Shown in pieces: positions 7,721 through 16,605 of a stretch of DNA of 34,747 bases. Under the pieces are notes generated by a model. That model did not search any database and had not been told where the DNA came from. It saw nothing but the letters and a program-made list of their open reading frames with translations. Every line of letters starts with the position of its first letter. The first letter of the stretch is position 1. The position numbers and the translations under genes are program-made. Origin of the DNA: an uncultured Lachnospiraceae bacterium (GTDB lineage Bacteria > Bacillota > Clostridia > Lachnospirales > Lachnospiraceae); assembly GCA_947589055.1 (NCBI GenBank), contig CANPZL010000025.1:1-34747 (forward strand). The letters are read 5' to 3'.

Positions 7721-7814
7721 TTTGATCCCTTCCGTTTTCACACTTTTCTATTTAATATAGCCCTTCTATACAATATCAGCCGGATTATAAAACTCTTTAT
7801 CTCGGTACGAAGAT

Positions 7815-8369
7815 TTAATCCTCTTGTCTTTCGTCCGGAAGCACCACAATAATAGGATCATGCTTTACGGCCGGAAGATATTTTTCCAAAACATCTTTCG
7901 TTTTCATCTTCAGACTAGACGTACTGACACAGGGGTGGCATCCGATATACTCACTTTCTGCTACAGGACGATCTATAAGAAGTTGTACTTTTTGTTCGTT
8001 ATCATTCATTAACCCCATAATAGAAACCGCTCCGGGCTTTATATTCAGAAGCTCCTCCATTTTTTCCGGTGTTCCAAAGGACAACCGGGAACTGTTAATC
8101 TGCTGCGACAAATCTTTTGTTTTAAATGGCTTATCACCGGGCATCATAAGTAGATAAAATTTCGTTTGCTGCCGATTACAAAGGAACAGATTTTTGCATA
8201 TTATTACATCCAGAATTTTATCAATCTCATTGCAGGCTTCCATCGTATTGGCCTCCGAATGATCCGTTCGTTCGTATTCAATGTTTAGTTCGTCTAACAA
8301 ATCATATACCTTTATTTCCCGCTCCTGCCTTCCTGCGGTATCCGTGGGTCTTCCCTTTTCCAGTTTCAT
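7815..8369 (-). CDS. ProXp/YbaK-type aminoacyl-tRNA deacylase (PrdX-like)
   Basis: The 184-residue protein belongs to the INS/YbaK editing superfamily, whose free-standing members hydrolyse misacylated tRNA, in the closest subfamily Ala-tRNA(Pro). Visible hallmarks are the KNLFLCNR strand with conserved lysine, a LSFGTPEKMEELLNIKPGAVS block matching the family's L-x-F...G-x-V-S region, the GLMNDNEQKVQLLID block, and CHPC near the C-terminus, where the family has an HPN-like motif. Exact tRNA specificity is inference. The start at 8369 is preferred because GAGGAG lies six bases upstream; the ATG five codons earlier overlaps that site. Upstream lies the parS region and divergent parA. Confidence 0.83.
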   Translation of the reverse strand: MKLEKGRPTDTAGRQEREIKVYDLLDELNIEYERTDHSEANTMEACNEIDKILDVIICKNLFLCNRQQTKFYLLMMPGDKPFKTKDLSQQINSSRLSFGTPEKMEELLNIKPGAVSIMGLMNDNEQKVQLLIDRPVAESEYIGCHPCVSTSSLKMKTKDVLEKYLPAVKHDPIIVVLPDERQED

Positions 8370-8447
8370 TTTTTCTCCTCGCATTTAGCTTTTTATTCGT
8401 ATATACTATATCCTCTTCATTTTATAAAAGCAAGCATTCTTATTTTA

Positions 8448-8463
8448 TGTTTCACGTGAAACA
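8448..8463. promoter_or_regulatory. parS site 1
   Basis: TGTTTCACGTGAAACA is a perfect 16-bp palindrome and an exact match to the consensus parS sequence bound by ParB/Spo0J. It lies about 350 bp before parA. Confidence 0.97.
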
Positions 8464-8560
8464 TCTTGAGAAGCTGGTTTGTCATAACTGTAACTGAATA
8501 TTACCGGAATCACTTGGAGCCTGCATGCTCATTATTTTACAGTTGTTCCATATTGTTTAA

Positions 8561-8576
8561 TGTTTCACGTGAAACA
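8561..8576. promoter_or_regulatory. parS site 2
   Basis: This is a second exact TGTTTCACGTGAAACA palindrome, 113 bp from the first. Confidence 0.97.
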
Positions 8577-8698
8577 TTTGCATAATTTTTATCACTTGAA
8601 GCCGATATACCAATTAAAGCAACTACAAATATGGATTCGTAATTTACAGGCGTTTTTAATACTGATTTTATACTCACATGTTCAAATTCTTTTAAAAA

Positions 8699-8714
8699 AG
8701 TTTCACGTGAAACA
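8699..8714. promoter_or_regulatory. parS site 3 (one mismatch)
   Basis: AGTTTCACGTGAAACA differs from consensus only at the outermost left base. It lies 138 bp from site 2 and about 15 bp from the -35 region of the parA promoter, so ParB spreading from here could repress parAB transcription. Confidence 0.93.
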
Positions 8715-8726
8715 TTTTCTTGTGGA

Positions 8727-8756
8727 TTGATACGGATAATAATGTTATACTATCAT
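8727..8756 (+). promoter_or_regulatory. Probable parA promoter
   Basis: TTGATA (8727-8732) and TATCAT (8751-8756) are 18 bases apart. Overlapping this, TGTTATACT provides an extended -10 (TATACT at 8746-8751). Either would start transcription roughly 40-45 bases before the parA ATG. Confidence 0.55.
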
Positions 8757-8802
8757 AAGACCAATAAGAAGATTATAACGAAAAAACGCAGGAGGCGTCA
8801 AC

Positions 8803-9570
8803 ATGGGAAGAATCATAGCGATTGCAAACCAAAAGGGCGGTGTAGGAAAAACGACCACCGCCATCAATCTAGCGGCTTGCATTGCAGAAAAAGGACTAAA
8901 GGTATTAGCTGTAGACATGGATCCGCAGGGAAATATGACCACCGGATTGGGCGTAGATAAAAACGCCTTACAATATACAATCTATGATGTAATGTGTGAA
9001 GAATGCAACATCGGTGAATGTATGCTGATAAATGTAATTCCGGAATTGAATCTGATTCCGGCAAATCGTATGCTGGCAGGTGCAGAAGTAGAATTTGTAG
9101 GCATTCCGAATATGCAATACATATTGAAACAAAATCTGGACAAGATTAAGGATAAATATGATTTTATCATTATTGATTGTCCGCCCGCCTTAGGTTTGCT
9201 TACCGTAAATTCCATGACAGCCGCCGATACCGTATTGGTTCCCATTCAATGTGAATTTTTTGCACTGGACGGATTGTCCCAACTGATTTATACCATCGAA
9301 TTGATTCAAAAGAAATTAAATACGAATCTTACCATCGAGGGTGTAGTATTTACTATGTATGATTCCCGAACTAATCTATCTCTGCAAGTGGTAGAAAATG
9401 TGAAGGACACCTTAAAGCAAAATATATACAAAACAATTATCCCACGAAATGTACGCCTTGCAGAAGCACCAAGTCATGGATTACCCATCAATCTATATGA
9501 CTCCCGCTCTGCCGGAGCAGAAAGCTATCGCCTACTGGCGGACGAAGTCATCATAAATATAGGAGGTTAA
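8803..9570 (+). CDS. parA: Chromosome partitioning ATPase ParA (Soj)
   Basis: ParA is a deviant Walker ATPase that binds DNA non-specifically and drives origin segregation with ParB; in Firmicutes it also modulates DnaA. The 255-residue length fits chromosomal Soj. The deviant Walker A motif KGGVGKTTT is at residues 11-19, followed by an [11 protein letters not shown] switch region and the IIDCPPALG Walker B segment. There is no long N-terminal HTH extension, as expected for a chromosomal rather than plasmid type Ia protein. The ribosome binding site GGAGG lies upstream of the ATG. Three parS sites sit in the 420 bp upstream and parB follows with a 4-bp gap. Confidence 0.97.
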   Translation: MGRIIAIANQKGGVGKTTTAINLAACIAEKGLKVLAVDMDPQGNMTTGLGVDKNALQYTIYDVMCEECNIGECMLINVIPELNLIPANRMLAGAEVEFVGIPNMQYILKQNLDKIKDKYDFIIIDCPPALGLLTVNSMTAADTVLVPIQCEFFALDGLSQLIYTIELIQKKLNTNLTIEGVVFTMYDSRTNLSLQVVENVKDTLKQNIYKTIIPRNVRLAEAPSHGLPINLYDSRSAGAESYRLLADEVIINIGG

Positions 9571-9574
9571 TGGT

Positions 9575-10528
9575 ATGGCACAGAAAAGAGGACTTGGAAG
9601 AGGACTGGCTTCCTTGATTCCCACGGAAACGATAGAATCCAATACCGAGAAAACAGCTCGGAGATCAACAGTTAAAAAGGTAGCAGAACATAACACTGCT
9701 TATATCAGCGATCCACCTGCTCGTGAAATCATAAAAGAAGTCGAACAAACCTTAAAAATCACAGAGTTGGAACCGAATTCCAATCAACCCAGAAAACACT
9801 TTGAGGAAGATCCGTTACAGGAGCTTTCCGATTCAATAAAGGAATTTGGTGTGATCCAGCCTATTGTTGTCACACCAAAAGACGGATATTATGAGATCAT
9901 TGCCGGCGAACGCCGCTGGCGGGCCGCCCGTATGGCCGGTCTAAAAGAGGTGCCGGTTATCATACGAGATTATACAGAACAAGAGATTGTAGAGATTTCA
10001 CTCATAGAAAATATCCAGCGGGAAAATTTAAATCCGATTGAAGAAGCTCAGGCATATCAACGATTGATTCAAGAATTTTCCTTAAAGCAGGACGAGGTTG
10101 CGGAGCGGGTTTCAAAAAGCCGAACAACTATCACGAATTCTATGCGTTTGTTAAAACTATGCGAACCCGTACAACAGATGGTGATCGAGGATAAGTTAAG
10201 CAGCGGTCATGCCCGTGCATTACTTGCATTAAATGATACAACGAATCAATACGAGCTTGCCTGTAAAGTATTTGATGAAAGCTTAAGCGTTCGGGAGACG
10301 GAAGCACTTGTTCGGAAATGGAATCAGATTCCAAAGGAAAAGAAAGAGTCAGACACTCTGGATTATAAATTCCTATATTCAGATATGGAAACCTGCTTGA
10401 AAGAAATTTTGGGAAGTAAGGTTATGATCAAACCAAAAAATAACGAAAAAGGGAAGATTGAAATTGAATACTATTCCAGTGAAGAATTGGATCGTTTAGT
10501 TGATAAATTAAAGGAAATACAAAAGTAA
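9575..10528 (+). CDS. parB: Chromosome partitioning CTPase ParB (Spo0J)
   Basis: ParB loads at parS as a CTP-dependent DNA clamp and recruits SMC. The protein is 317 residues. The N-terminal GLGRGLASLIP motif, which contacts ParA in this family, is at 6-16. The CTP-binding/arginine patch GERRWRAAR is at 111-119 and the ENIQRENLNP motif is at 145-154. The parS-reading helix-turn-helix follows (about 169-190). The C-terminus is the dimerisation region. The ribosome binding site GGAGG is formed by the last codons of parA, so the two are translationally coupled. Its targets are the parS sites at 8448-8714. Confidence 0.97.
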   Translation: MAQKRGLGRGLASLIPTETIESNTEKTARRSTVKKVAEHNTAYISDPPAREIIKEVEQTLKITELEPNSNQPRKHFEEDPLQELSDSIKEFGVIQPIVVTPKDGYYEIIAGERRWRAARMAGLKEVPVIIRDYTEQEIVEISLIENIQRENLNPIEEAQAYQRLIQEFSLKQDEVAERVSKSRTTITNSMRLLKLCEPVQQMVIEDKLSSGHARALLALNDTTNQYELACKVFDESLSVRETEALVRKWNQIPKEKKESDTLDYKFLYSDMETCLKEILGSKVMIKPKNNEKGKIEIEYYSSEELDRLVDKLKEIQK

Positions 10529-10543
10529 TACGGGGGTGTGCAT

Positions 10544-11059
10544 ATGAATTCAATATTTAGCAATCTCGGTATAGATGTTGGATATATCGTTATCGCACTA
10601 ATGGTTTTAGTTCTTATATTACTTGTAACGGTAATTGTATTACTCGTAAAGGTGCATAAAATAAATACACGATACAAGAATTTTATGAAAGGCAAAAACG
10701 GGGAAGAACTAGAGCAGGTTATCTATGAGCGTTTTGGTGAGCTGGACATTATGCAGCAAATTGCTACACAACATGCAACCGAAATCAAAAATCTGAAACG
10801 GCAGTTTCGTTCTTCGTATAGCAAGGTTGGTATTGTGAAATATGATGCATTTAAAGAAATGGGAGGCACGCTCAGCTTTGCCCTTGCTTTGTTAAATGAC
10901 CGCAACAGCGGTTTTATCATCAACTGTATGCACAGTCGGGAAGGCTGTTATACTTATATCAAGGAAATTATCAATGGCGAATCCTACATTGCATTATCCG
11001 AGGAGGAAAAAGAAGCGTTAAAAAATGCCATAAATATGAAAGACGCCCTTGCAAATTAG
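10544..11059 (+). CDS. DUF4446 family membrane protein
   Basis: This 171-residue protein has one N-terminal transmembrane helix (about residues 10-35, very rich in V, L and I). A cytoplasmic domain follows, with a KGKNGEELEQVI helix and the strongly conserved VGIVKYDAFKEMGGTLSFALALLN region typical of DUF4446. Function is not known for the family; its regular position just after parB in Clostridia suggests a link to the nucleoid or cell cycle, but that is inference. The start is the ATG at 10544, with GGGGGTG six bases upstream; the GTG at 10538 falls in that site. It sits 15 bp after parB, in the same operon. Confidence 0.88.
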   Translation: MNSIFSNLGIDVGYIVIALMVLVLILLVTVIVLLVKVHKINTRYKNFMKGKNGEELEQVIYERFGELDIMQQIATQHATEIKNLKRQFRSSYSKVGIVKYDAFKEMGGTLSFALALLNDRNSGFIINCMHSREGCYTYIKEIINGESYIALSEEEKEALKNAINMKDALAN

Positions 11060-11107
11060 TAAATATCTAGGTAACATCAAACAGAGACCATAAAGGAGGG
11101 CAGTACC

Positions 11108-11986
11108 TTGCATCAATTTTTACGAGCTATCGGCTTTAGTAAGCTTCGGAATTTACGACAATTAAATAAACTGCTCGACGATATTATTGCCCATCCAACC
11201 AACCGCTCTATTACTACGATCGGGGCCGGAACCTCTTTAGTACAGCTGACGCAGGAATATGGCGATAACTATGGTATCAGCATTATCGGAGAATATGATG
11301 AAAACAATCATATCATTGTAGAACATTATTTTCCTTTCGTTCTGGGCCAAACGACAAAATGGGAAGATAGTATTTCCATCGAGCCTTATATGGATAAAGA
11401 AGCGTATGCGGGAGTTAGTGAAAACACGAATATCGGTATTCCTCTTACCTTTTTCTTACAGAACATAACCGACTATGTCCGCAACCGATGGTCGAACGAA
11501 TACAATCGACCGCTCAATCAAGTTACCTACAGCGGGCTTTCTACAGAGGGCAGGATCATACTGGGGGTTGACAAAGACGAAGACCAGATACAGCAGGAAG
11601 AAAACGGGCAACAAAACCGCAACCGCCTGATTGCCGCTGCAAAAGAAGGAGATGCAGATGCGATTGAAAGTCTTACCTTAAAAGACATCGATCTGTACAC
11701 CGCTATTTCCAAGCGGGCAAGGTCAGAAGATATTTACAGTATCGTTGATTCTTGTTTTATTCCTTACGGAATCAACTGCGAACAATATTCCGTCATTGGA
11801 ACGATTCATGAATACCATATATTAAAAAATCCCATAAGCGGAGAACAGATGTACCACCTGTTGACGGAAATAAATGATATATATATAGACATAATGATCA
11901 ATGCAGCGGATTTACTCGGAGAACCGGCTATCGGCAGACGCTTAAAAAGTACCGTATGGGTACAGGGCCATGTGTATATCCCATAG
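11108..11986 (+). CDS. DUF3881 family protein
   Basis: The predicted protein has 292 residues, starting at a TTG with AAGGAGGG seven bases upstream. It begins with HQFLRAIGFSKLRNLRQLNKLL, which matches the start of the DUF3881 family as I recall it. No membrane segment or signal peptide is visible. A glutamine/asparagine-rich linker (around residues 158-170) divides an N-terminal part from a C-terminal part that includes CEQYSVIGTIHEY. The function is unknown. The family appears restricted to Lachnospiraceae and relatives, which supports the taxonomic placement. It is the last gene of the parAB run and is followed by the tRNA-Arg promoter. Confidence 0.8.
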   Translation: MHQFLRAIGFSKLRNLRQLNKLLDDIIAHPTNRSITTIGAGTSLVQLTQEYGDNYGISIIGEYDENNHIIVEHYFPFVLGQTTKWEDSISIEPYMDKEAYAGVSENTNIGIPLTFFLQNITDYVRNRWSNEYNRPLNQVTYSGLSTEGRIILGVDKDEDQIQQEENGQQNRNRLIAAAKEGDADAIESLTLKDIDLYTAISKRARSEDIYSIVDSCFIPYGINCEQYSVIGTIHEYHILKNPISGEQMYHLLTEINDIYIDIMINAADLLGEPAIGRRLKSTVWVQGHVYIP

Positions 11987-12030
11987 ATAGTTTTTTTCAT
12001 ATGTATATATCTTCTCTCCTGAAGTATTCC

Positions 12031-12059
12031 TTGACGGCAGCTACATTTTCTCATAAAAT
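12031..12059 (+). promoter_or_regulatory. Promoter of tRNA-Arg
   Basis: TTGACG (12031-12036) and TAAAAT (12054-12059) are separated by exactly 17 bases, about 30 bases before the mature tRNA 5' end. Confidence 0.75.
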
Positions 12060-12089
12060 AGATAAGGATGTTTTATCGTCCGCATAACT

Positions 12090-12166
12090 GTTTCCGTAGC
12101 TCAGCAGGATAGAGCGACCGCCTCCTAAGCGGTAGGTCGGGTGTTCGAATCACCTCGGAAACGCCA
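12090..12166 (+). tRNA. tRNA-Arg (anticodon CCT), CCA encoded
   Basis: Acceptor GTTTCCG pairs fully with CGGAAAC. The anticodon stem ACCGC/GCGGT encloses loop CTCCTAA, giving anticodon CCT, which decodes AGG. The T arm GGGTG/CACCT has loop TTCGAAT. The CCA end is encoded at 12164-12166. Confidence 0.96.
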
Positions 12167-12173
12167 AAAATCC

Positions 12174-12210
12174 CGCCGAAAGCCTTGTAAACAAAGGATT
12201 TCGGCGTTTT
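12174..12210 (+). terminator. Rho-independent terminator after tRNA-Arg
   Basis: CGCCGAAA (12174-12181) pairs with TTTCGGCG at 12199-12206, with an inner CCTTG/CAAAGG extension containing one bulge, followed by TTTT (12207-12210) and further T-rich sequence. Confidence 0.85.
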
Positions 12211-12396
12211 ATATTTTCTAAAAATTAACAAATAACAATCCGCCAGATTGATAGATTCTTAACGAACCAAAAAATAAAAGTTTGATGTTTTCCTTTTACA
12301 AATCTTGTATTTCATTCAAAAATGTGCTATTTTTATTATATATTTTAAACGATAGGATATGTAATATTTTATTTCAAGATAGAAAAGAGGGAAAGC

Positions 12397-12963
12397 ATGA
12401 AGCAAAAAATAAAGACGAATCTGTTAATCAGCTCTGTCGCTATGGTAGCTGCTCTTATGACAATGATTTATCTGATCGCTATAATGCCGGAACGACTGGA
12501 ACTGATAATCGCTTTCGGCCTTATTGTAGTAACCGATACCTATTTTCTGGTAGACAGCATCCTCCGAAAGGTTGACGAAATTGCAAACCATGCATTGGAT
12601 AAACAAAATGAACTGACAAAGGTGGAAAAGGGTCTTTATTCGGTTGCAAAACGGGAAGAATTATCCATTAACCGTCAAATGGAAGAACTTATAGCCGCTG
12701 TTGCCGAGTTAAAAGCAGATAATGTCCGATTAAGTAATGAATTGATCGAACAGCAAAAACTCTGCACCAAGCTAATCATGAAAAAGAATCAGGAGAATAT
12801 GGTACGAGTTGTGAATAGTAATGACCGCATTACCAAGCAGGTGGTACAGTTATCCGGAGATAACAAGATTGCGATGTCGGAAACAAACGAAACATTACAT
12901 AATATTCACAAATCCTTAGAAGGTGAGATCAGCAGTTCAAAAGTTACCCGTATGCCTTCTTAA
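12397..12963 (+). CDS. Two-TM membrane protein with long coiled coil (hypothetical)
   Basis: The protein has 188 residues. Two hydrophobic helices lie at about residues 8-28 and 34-55, separated by a short MPERLE turn, so both ends are probably cytoplasmic. The rest (about 56-180) is charged and largely heptad-like, with alternating K/E and leucines (EELIAAVAELKADNVRLSNE), consistent with a coiled coil. I do not recognise a family. The ATG is preceded by GAGGG at good spacing. It is followed by the DEDDh exonuclease gene 27 bp later, so they may be co-transcribed. The upstream 200 bp is AT-rich with no clear promoter. Confidence 0.85.
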   Translation: MKQKIKTNLLISSVAMVAALMTMIYLIAIMPERLELIIAFGLIVVTDTYFLVDSILRKVDEIANHALDKQNELTKVEKGLYSVAKREELSINRQMEELIAAVAELKADNVRLSNELIEQQKLCTKLIMKKNQENMVRVVNSNDRITKQVVQLSGDNKIAMSETNETLHNIHKSLEGEISSSKVTRMPS

Positions 12964-12990
12964 GTAATCGTAGCGTGGTAATGTACAAGT

Positions 12991-13935
12991 ATGAACTATA
13001 TCATTTTTGACTTGGAGTGGAATCAGTGTCCCAGGGGACCGGCATTTGAAAATCCAAGAATCCCTTTTGAAATCATTGAGATCGGGGCAGTAAAACTGAA
13101 TGATGCATTCGAGATTGTAGAAGAATACAGCAGTATAATAAAACCACGGATTTATAAATCGCTTCACAAACACGTTCGAAAAATGCTCAATTATGACGAA
13201 GCATTCTTACGAACCGGCCGCCCATTCGATATGGTCTGTCGTGAATTTATGAACTGGTGTGGCGACGATTATATCTTTGGTACATGGGGTACGGGAGACT
13301 TAGTACAGCTTCAGCGAAACATGGACTACTACTACATGAATAAGTTTGCGGCACCTTTCAAATACTACAATATACAGGATATTTTCGCAGAATACTACAT
13401 AGAACTTGGTCCCTGTAAACTAGAACGGGCAGTTGAAGCCATGGGACTCCCTGTCGAAGAAGCTTTTCATTCTGCGATCAATGATGCCCGATATACCGCC
13501 CAGATTTTTCAAAATCTCTCGAAAAAGAACCTAAAAGATCAATATTCTTACGACTATTACCATGAGCCAAAGGATAAAGCCAGCGAGATCCTCTCCTTTC
13601 ATCGTACTTATTCCGAACATATTACACGAGGCTTTCATGACCGGACAGAACTCATGGAGGATAAAGAGATTTCCGCCTTTCGCTGTTACCGCTGTAAAAG
13701 GAAGATTTCAAAAAAGATCAAATGGTTTTCCTGCGGACAGCACACCTTTATCGGGGTCGGCCACTGCTGGTATCATGGCTACCAAAAGGGCGTTATAAAA
13801 ATTAAAACTGCGAACGATGGCAAATTATTTGCTGTAAAAAAGATTATACCGATTCAGAAATCAGATGTGGAAGATATTCGTAACCGACAATTAGAACTGC
13901 GGGAAAAACGCAGAGAAAAGAGAAGGAACCATTAG
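12991..13935 (+). CDS. DEDDh 3'-5' exonuclease (KapD/Eri1-like) with Cys/His C-terminal region
   Basis: The 314-residue protein has an N-terminal exonuclease domain (about 1-180): motif I IIFDLEW (D7, E9), motif II in the WGTGD segment, and motif III HSAINDARYT with H and D. All acidic residues of a DEDDh site appear present, so activity is expected, on RNA or DNA. The C-terminal third has CYRCKRK, then SCGQHTF, then GHCWYHGYQ, a Cys/His-rich arrangement that could bind zinc, ending in a strongly basic tail. I do not recognise this second domain. The ATG lacks a good ribosome binding site, so translation may depend on the upstream membrane-protein gene. The stop codon lies in the loop of the terminator hairpin. 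Confidence 0.85.
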   Translation: MNYIIFDLEWNQCPRGPAFENPRIPFEIIEIGAVKLNDAFEIVEEYSSIIKPRIYKSLHKHVRKMLNYDEAFLRTGRPFDMVCREFMNWCGDDYIFGTWGTGDLVQLQRNMDYYYMNKFAAPFKYYNIQDIFAEYYIELGPCKLERAVEAMGLPVEEAFHSAINDARYTAQIFQNLSKKNLKDQYSYDYYHEPKDKASEILSFHRTYSEHITRGFHDRTELMEDKEISAFRCYRCKRKISKKIKWFSCGQHTFIGVGHCWYHGYQKGVIKIKTANDGKLFAVKKIIPIQKSDVEDIRNRQLELREKRREKRRNH

Positions 13936-13957
13936 TCAATATGGTTCCTTCTCTTTT
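13916..13957. terminator. Bidirectional terminator between exonuclease and rsmG
   Basis: AAAAGAGAAGGAACCAT (13916-13932) is the exact reverse complement of 13941-13957, giving a perfect 17-bp stem with an 8-base loop. It is flanked by A and T runs in the two orientations and sits between convergent genes, so it can stop transcription both ways. The exonuclease stop codon TAG lies at the stem-loop junction. Confidence 0.9.
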
Positions 13958-13967
13958 CCTATCTTTT

Positions 13968-14675
13968 CTATAAAGGCGCCTTTGCAGCTGCTCCCGCTCT
14001 TCTGGGATAACGTTCCGGCGTTGGGTCTTTCTTTTCGATCAAAACTAGCTGTCGGTTTATCTCCGACTCCGGTATCGTTACAGAAGCTATATCCTTCAGA
14101 CTGCCGCCTAGAAGTTCGATTGCCCGCTGTGCTTCCATCGTTTCATCTTTTGCCTGCATGGATTTATATGCCACAAAACAGCCGGATACTTTCACAAAAG
14201 GCAGGCAGTACTCACTTAATATCGAAAGATTTGCGACCGCTCTGGAAACACATAACGCATATTGCTCCCTGTATTCCGGTCGCCTGCCTATGTCCTCTGC
14301 CCTGCCATGTATAGCAGTTATGCCCTTTAGGTTTAATGCGGAGATCACTTCACGTAAGAACCCTACCCGCTTATTTAAGGAATCCAATAACGTTACCTTC
14401 AGATCTGGATAAACCAGCTTTAAGGGAATTCCGGGAAATCCTGCACCGGTTCCCACGTCAATCACCGAAATGGACTTTTGCAGATCCATTACCTTTCCCA
14501 GCAAAATGCTATCCAAGAAATGTTTATCAATTACCTCATCGTATCCGGTAATCGCTGTCAGATTCATCACCTTATTTTTTTCAATCAGCATCTCATAATA
14601 AAGCTGAAACTGATCAAGCTGCTGTCCTGTCAACTTGATATTCAACATCTCCGCCTTTTTTCTTAGCTGCTCCAT
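13968..14675 (-). CDS. rsmG: 16S rRNA (guanine527-N7)-methyltransferase RsmG (GidB)
   Basis: RsmG methylates N7 of G527 in 16S rRNA, in the decoding-site 530 loop. The 235-residue length is typical. The SAM-binding motif VIDVGTGAGFPGIPLK, the LLDSLNKRVGFL segment and the HGRAEDIGR and CVSRAVANLS stretches are all hallmarks of the family. AGGAG lies five bases before the ATG. The gene follows mnmG by about 45 bp in the classical mnmE-mnmG-rsmG order and ends at the shared bidirectional terminator. Loss of this gene is known in other bacteria to give low-level streptomycin resistance; here it looks intact. Confidence 0.96.
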   Translation of the reverse strand: MEQLRKKAEMLNIKLTGQQLDQFQLYYEMLIEKNKVMNLTAITGYDEVIDKHFLDSILLGKVMDLQKSISVIDVGTGAGFPGIPLKLVYPDLKVTLLDSLNKRVGFLREVISALNLKGITAIHGRAEDIGRRPEYREQYALCVSRAVANLSILSEYCLPFVKVSGCFVAYKSMQAKDETMEAQRAIELLGGSLKDIASVTIPESEINRQLVLIEKKDPTPERYPRRAGAAAKAPL

Positions 14676-14719
14676 ATCTACTCCTTATATGCTTTCCGTT
14701 ACAAAAATCCCTTATCGGT

Positions 14720-16588
14720 TTATTTCCCCAGATAGATCAGCAAAACGGAAATATCCGCCGGAGATACTCCGGAAATACGGGACGCCTGTCCTACAGAGGT
14801 TGGGCGGATCGCCTTTAATTTCTGCCTTGCTTCCTTTCGCAGATTTCCGATCTGATCGTAGTCAATATCCTGCGGTATCTGCTTCTTTTCCAGTTTCTTA
14901 AAATGCGCTACCTGCTGCTCCTGTCGGATAATATATCCTTCATATTTTAGATTGATATTGATCTGTTCTACTACCTCCGGAGATACTTTAGGACGCTCCG
15001 GATCCAATGCCGCCAGCATTTCATAATTTAATTCCGGACGCCGGATTAACTCCGCCAGAGTAGCGGCCGTCTTTAGGGGCGTACTTCCTGCCTGCTCCAA
15101 GAATTCCTGTACCTGTCGGTTTGCTCCTAAAACGGTTGCTTTCAGACGTTGAAGCTCCCCTTGGATTGCCTCCCGCTTCTGCACGAATTTCTGATACCGG
15201 TCCTCATCAATCAAACCGATTTCATAACCGATCTCCGTCAGCCGCAAATCCGCATTATCCTGTCGCAGCAAAAGCCGGTACTCTGCTCTGGAAGTCATCA
15301 TACGATACGGTTCCTGCGTTTCCTTTGTTACCAGATCATCGATCAAAACGCCAATATACGCCTGCGACCGATCCAAAAGCACCGGCTCTTTTCCCAGAAT
15401 CTTTCTAGCGGCATTGATACCTGCCAGCAAGCCCTGTGCCGCCGCTTCTTCATAACCGGAGCTTCCGTTAAACTGTCCGGCGGCAAATAACCCACTATAA
15501 GCCTTAAACTCCAATGTGGGCTTTAGCTGCGTCGCATCAATACAGTCATATTCAATCGCATAGGCATTCCGCACGATTTTTGCATTCTCCAGTCCGGGAA
15601 CACTTCGATACATGGCATACTGCACGTCCTCCGGAAGAGAGCTTGACATTCCGCCCACATACATTTCACTCGTATATTCCCCCTCCGGTTCAATGAATAC
15701 CTGATGCCGTTCCTTATCCGGGAATTTCATTACCTTATCCTCGATAGACGGACAATATCTGGGTCCGGTGCCTTCAATAGCACCGGAAAACAAAGGCGAA
15801 CGGTCAATATTGTTCCGAATGATCTCATGGGTCGTTTCATTTGTATAGGTAAGCCAGCAGGATACCTGCTCTCTCCAAATATCCGCTTCCGTATTGGTAA
15901 AGGAGAATGGCACGATCCGCTCGTCTCCCTTCTGCTCCGTCATTTTTGTAAAATCTATACTTTTCTTATCAATTCTTGCCGGTGTACCCGTCTTAAATCG
16001 TCGCACGGAAATTCCCAATCGCAGCAACGATTCCGTCAGATAATTTGCCGCCTGTAATCCATTCGGCCCCGTAGGATAGCTTACATTTCCATATATGCAT
16101 CGGGCTTTTAGATAGACGCCGGTACATAGGATAACGGCTTTTGTATGATAGATTCCTCCGGAACAAGTTTTGATACCTGTTACTATCTGATTTTCCTCTA
16201 ACAGCTCCGAAACCTCCGCCTGTTTGATCGTAAGCCGGGGTGTTTGTTCCAACGTCATTCGCATGGCTCTCGAATATTCCGCCTTATCCGCCTGAGCACG
16301 AAGGGAATGCACCGCCGGTCCCTTTGATTCATTCAGCATCTTGGATTGAATATAGGTCTTATCGATATTTTTTCCCATTTCTCCGCCTAATGCATCTATC
16401 TCCCGAACCAAATGTCCCTTTGAACTTCCCCCCACATTCGGATTACAGGGCATCATTGCAATACTATCCACGCTAACCGTAAATAGGATCGTTTCCAACC
16501 CCATTCGTGCCGCAGCAAGCGCCGCCTCACAGCCTGCATGTCCGGCACCCACTACTGCTACATCATAGGTTTCTTCAATATGTGGCAT
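14720..16588 (-). CDS. mnmG: tRNA uridine-5-carboxymethylaminomethyl modification enzyme MnmG (GidA)
   Basis: MnmG is the FAD-dependent partner of MnmE; together they install the (carboxymethyl)aminomethyl group on U34 of several tRNAs. At 622 residues it is full length. The FAD-binding [17 protein letters not shown] lies near residues 14-30. The conserved [25 protein letters not shown] and [11 protein letters not shown] blocks and the C-terminal helical region with [12 protein letters not shown] are present. GGAAGG precedes the ATG at a long spacing of about 11 bases. It follows mnmE by 17 bp on the same strand. Confidence 0.97.
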   Translation of the reverse strand: MPHIEETYDVAVVGAGHAGCEAALAAARMGLETILFTVSVDSIAMMPCNPNVGGSSKGHLVREIDALGGEMGKNIDKTYIQSKMLNESKGPAVHSLRAQADKAEYSRAMRMTLEQTPRLTIKQAEVSELLEENQIVTGIKTCSGGIYHTKAVILCTGVYLKARCIYGNVSYPTGPNGLQAANYLTESLLRLGISVRRFKTGTPARIDKKSIDFTKMTEQKGDERIVPFSFTNTEADIWREQVSCWLTYTNETTHEIIRNNIDRSPLFSGAIEGTGPRYCPSIEDKVMKFPDKERHQVFIEPEGEYTSEMYVGGMSSSLPEDVQYAMYRSVPGLENAKIVRNAYAIEYDCIDATQLKPTLEFKAYSGLFAAGQFNGSSGYEEAAAQGLLAGINAARKILGKEPVLLDRSQAYIGVLIDDLVTKETQEPYRMMTSRAEYRLLLRQDNADLRLTEIGYEIGLIDEDRYQKFVQKREAIQGELQRLKATVLGANRQVQEFLEQAGSTPLKTAATLAELIRRPELNYEMLAALDPERPKVSPEVVEQININLKYEGYIIRQEQQVAHFKKLEKKQIPQDIDYDQIGNLRKEARQKLKAIRPTSVGQASRISGVSPADISVLLIYLGK

Positions 16589-16605
16589 ATGAATCCGCTT
16601 CCTTC

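Noticed and set aside
14136..14666. Plus-strand ORFs of 60-110 codons inside rsmG, mnmG and mnmE
   Set aside because: They are shadows of the well-identified minus-strand genes, with no ribosome binding sites or recognisable protein features.
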